A stretch of 6,033 bases of DNA from an uncultured Bacteroides sp. (GTDB taxonomy: Bacteria > Bacteroidota > Bacteroidia > Bacteroidales > Bacteroidaceae): NCBI GenBank assembly GCA_959606905.1, contig CAUHML010000183.1, forward strand, positions 1 through 6,033, written 5' to 3'. The notes beneath the pieces are model-generated. The model was given only the letters and a program-made list of their open reading frames with translations. It was not told where the DNA came from and ran no database searches. Position numbers and translations under genes: made by a program. Of the stretch, positions 5,243 through 6,033 are shown one piece after another (position 1 is the stretch's first letter; every line of letters starts with the position of its first letter).

Positions 5243-5965
5243 ATGATGACCAAACGACAATTTCTGGTAATCTTGTATCTACTGCTAGGAATTATCCCAC
5301 TAACAGCACAGACTTTCACCGAACAGAAAAAGAGCTATCCTGTCAGTGCAGACGGCAATAAATATGTGGTCAGCGGATTTACCCCTTTCAGCGATATGCA
5401 AGACGAAAACATCTACGCTAATGCACTGCTATGGATCGTCAAGAATGTCTGCCCACAGTTACGGGAAGGAATAGCGGAGGTCAACGTACCGGCTAAAAAC
5501 TTCAGTTGCGATCTGATACTTGCCTCGCAGGCAGACTCAAGCCAAAAGAATACTTACTATTGCAAAGCCCTGTTTCAAGTAAAGGACGGTAAACTGGTCT
5601 ATTATCTTTCCAATATACGGATAGAGTCATCAGCAGTGATAATGAAAAAAATCACTCCTATGGAGAAGCTACAACCGGACAAGAAAGCATCTCACAAAGA
5701 AATCATGGATGATTTCGTACAGGTTGAATCGCAAGTATTGAACAAAATGTTCGACTTCATCATAACGAACCAGCTTTCACCGATTACTCACTGGAATGAA
5801 ATCAACATCAACAAGCCGGTGAAAGGCATGACGGAAGATGAATGTCTACTGGCTTTCGGCAAACCGCAGACTATTCAAGAATCAAATGGAGAAGTACAAT
5901 GGATGTATTCCAGCTCGTTCTACCTGTTCTTCAAGGACGGACATGTGGAAACTATTATCAAATAG
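5243..5965 (+). CDS. Secreted protein with N-terminal DUF4468-like character and C-terminal BamE/SmpA-like motif
   Basis: The protein has 240 residues; the start is ATG 5243 or the adjacent ATG 5246. A signal peptide covers residues 1-22, with cleavage at LTA-Q, so Gln23 is mature residue 1. Residues about 40-140 (FTPFSDMQDENIYANALLW and on through YYCKALFQVKDGKLVYYLSNI) have the helix-then-sheet pattern of the TBP-like domains often annotated as DUF4468 in Bacteroides; this is resemblance only. Residues 189-240 resemble the BamE/SmpA-like repeat: VKGMTEDECLLAFGKP (193-208), WMYSSS (220-225), then YLFFKDGHVETII. In known proteins this small module mediates outer-membrane or peptidoglycan-associated contacts. 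There is no lipobox, so it is a soluble periplasmic or secreted protein. The start lies 14 bases after a terminator, leaving no room for a new promoter, so expression may rely on read-through or a promoter inside the barrel gene. Confidence 0.83.
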   Translation: MMTKRQFLVILYLLLGIIPLTAQTFTEQKKSYPVSADGNKYVVSGFTPFSDMQDENIYANALLWIVKNVCPQLREGIAEVNVPAKNFSCDLILASQADSSQKNTYYCKALFQVKDGKLVYYLSNIRIESSAVIMKKITPMEKLQPDKKASHKEIMDDFVQVESQVLNKMFDFIITNQLSPITHWNEININKPVKGMTEDECLLAFGKPQTIQESNGEVQWMYSSSFYLFFKDGHVETIIK

Positions 5966-6014
5966 AGTCTAAAAAACGAATCATCTCAAAATCAAACAAT
6001 TAAAACAATTTATT

Positions 6015-6033
6015 ATGAAAACAATCTGGAAAG
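6015..6033 (+). CDS. Start of a further gene, truncated by the window edge
   Basis: An ATG at 6015 opens MKTIWK before the sequence ends. Its context (an A/T-rich leader, 49 bases after the preceding stop, no terminator hairpin between them) is typical of a Bacteroides operon gene. The basic start followed by a hydrophobic residue fits the beginning of another signal peptide, but six codons cannot establish this. Confidence 0.5.

Overview
The window looks like chromosomal DNA from a gut member of the Bacteroidales, most likely Bacteroides. Four things point there: TAnnTTTG-type -7 promoter elements (3277-3284 and 3965-3972), A-rich and mostly Shine-Dalgarno-free start contexts, three exported proteins whose predicted signal-peptidase site leaves Gln at +1, and the protein families present. 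All genes I can support are on the + strand.

Layout. Positions 1-163 hold no gene but contain two back-to-back inverted repeats (13-57 and 57-147). A NodB-fold polysaccharide deacetylase follows at 164-778. Only 13 bases later, in visibly AT-richer sequence, comes a 583-residue AlbA_2/Schlafen-like plus GHKL-ATPase-like protein with C-terminal winged-helix-like segments (792-2543). Right after its stop lies a short 11-base tandem repeat, then about 0.7 kb of AT-rich, apparently degraded sequence with no convincing gene. From 3277 the character changes again: a Bacteroides promoter starts an approximately 300-base region full of strong base-pairing, ending in a long hairpin with a T-run. This sits upstream of a 76-residue helix-turn-helix protein (3674-3904). 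A second promoter (3965-3972) then drives a cluster of exported proteins: an unrecognised 161-residue secreted protein, a small outer-membrane beta-barrel protein, and a 240-residue secreted protein with a BamE/SmpA-like C-terminal motif. The start of a further gene lies at the right edge (6015).

How it may work together. The deacetylase is probably an envelope glycan or peptidoglycan-modifying enzyme of the core genome. The AlbA_2/ATPase gene looks acquired. The exported proteins form a likely envelope operon, possibly under the control of the small HTH protein just upstream. The most unusual part is the leader region at 3285-3600: an 18-bp long-range pairing and a terminator-like hairpin interlock, so they are either mutually exclusive or form a pseudoknot. 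This looks like a candidate riboregulator or independent structured RNA. All functional links between these parts are inference.
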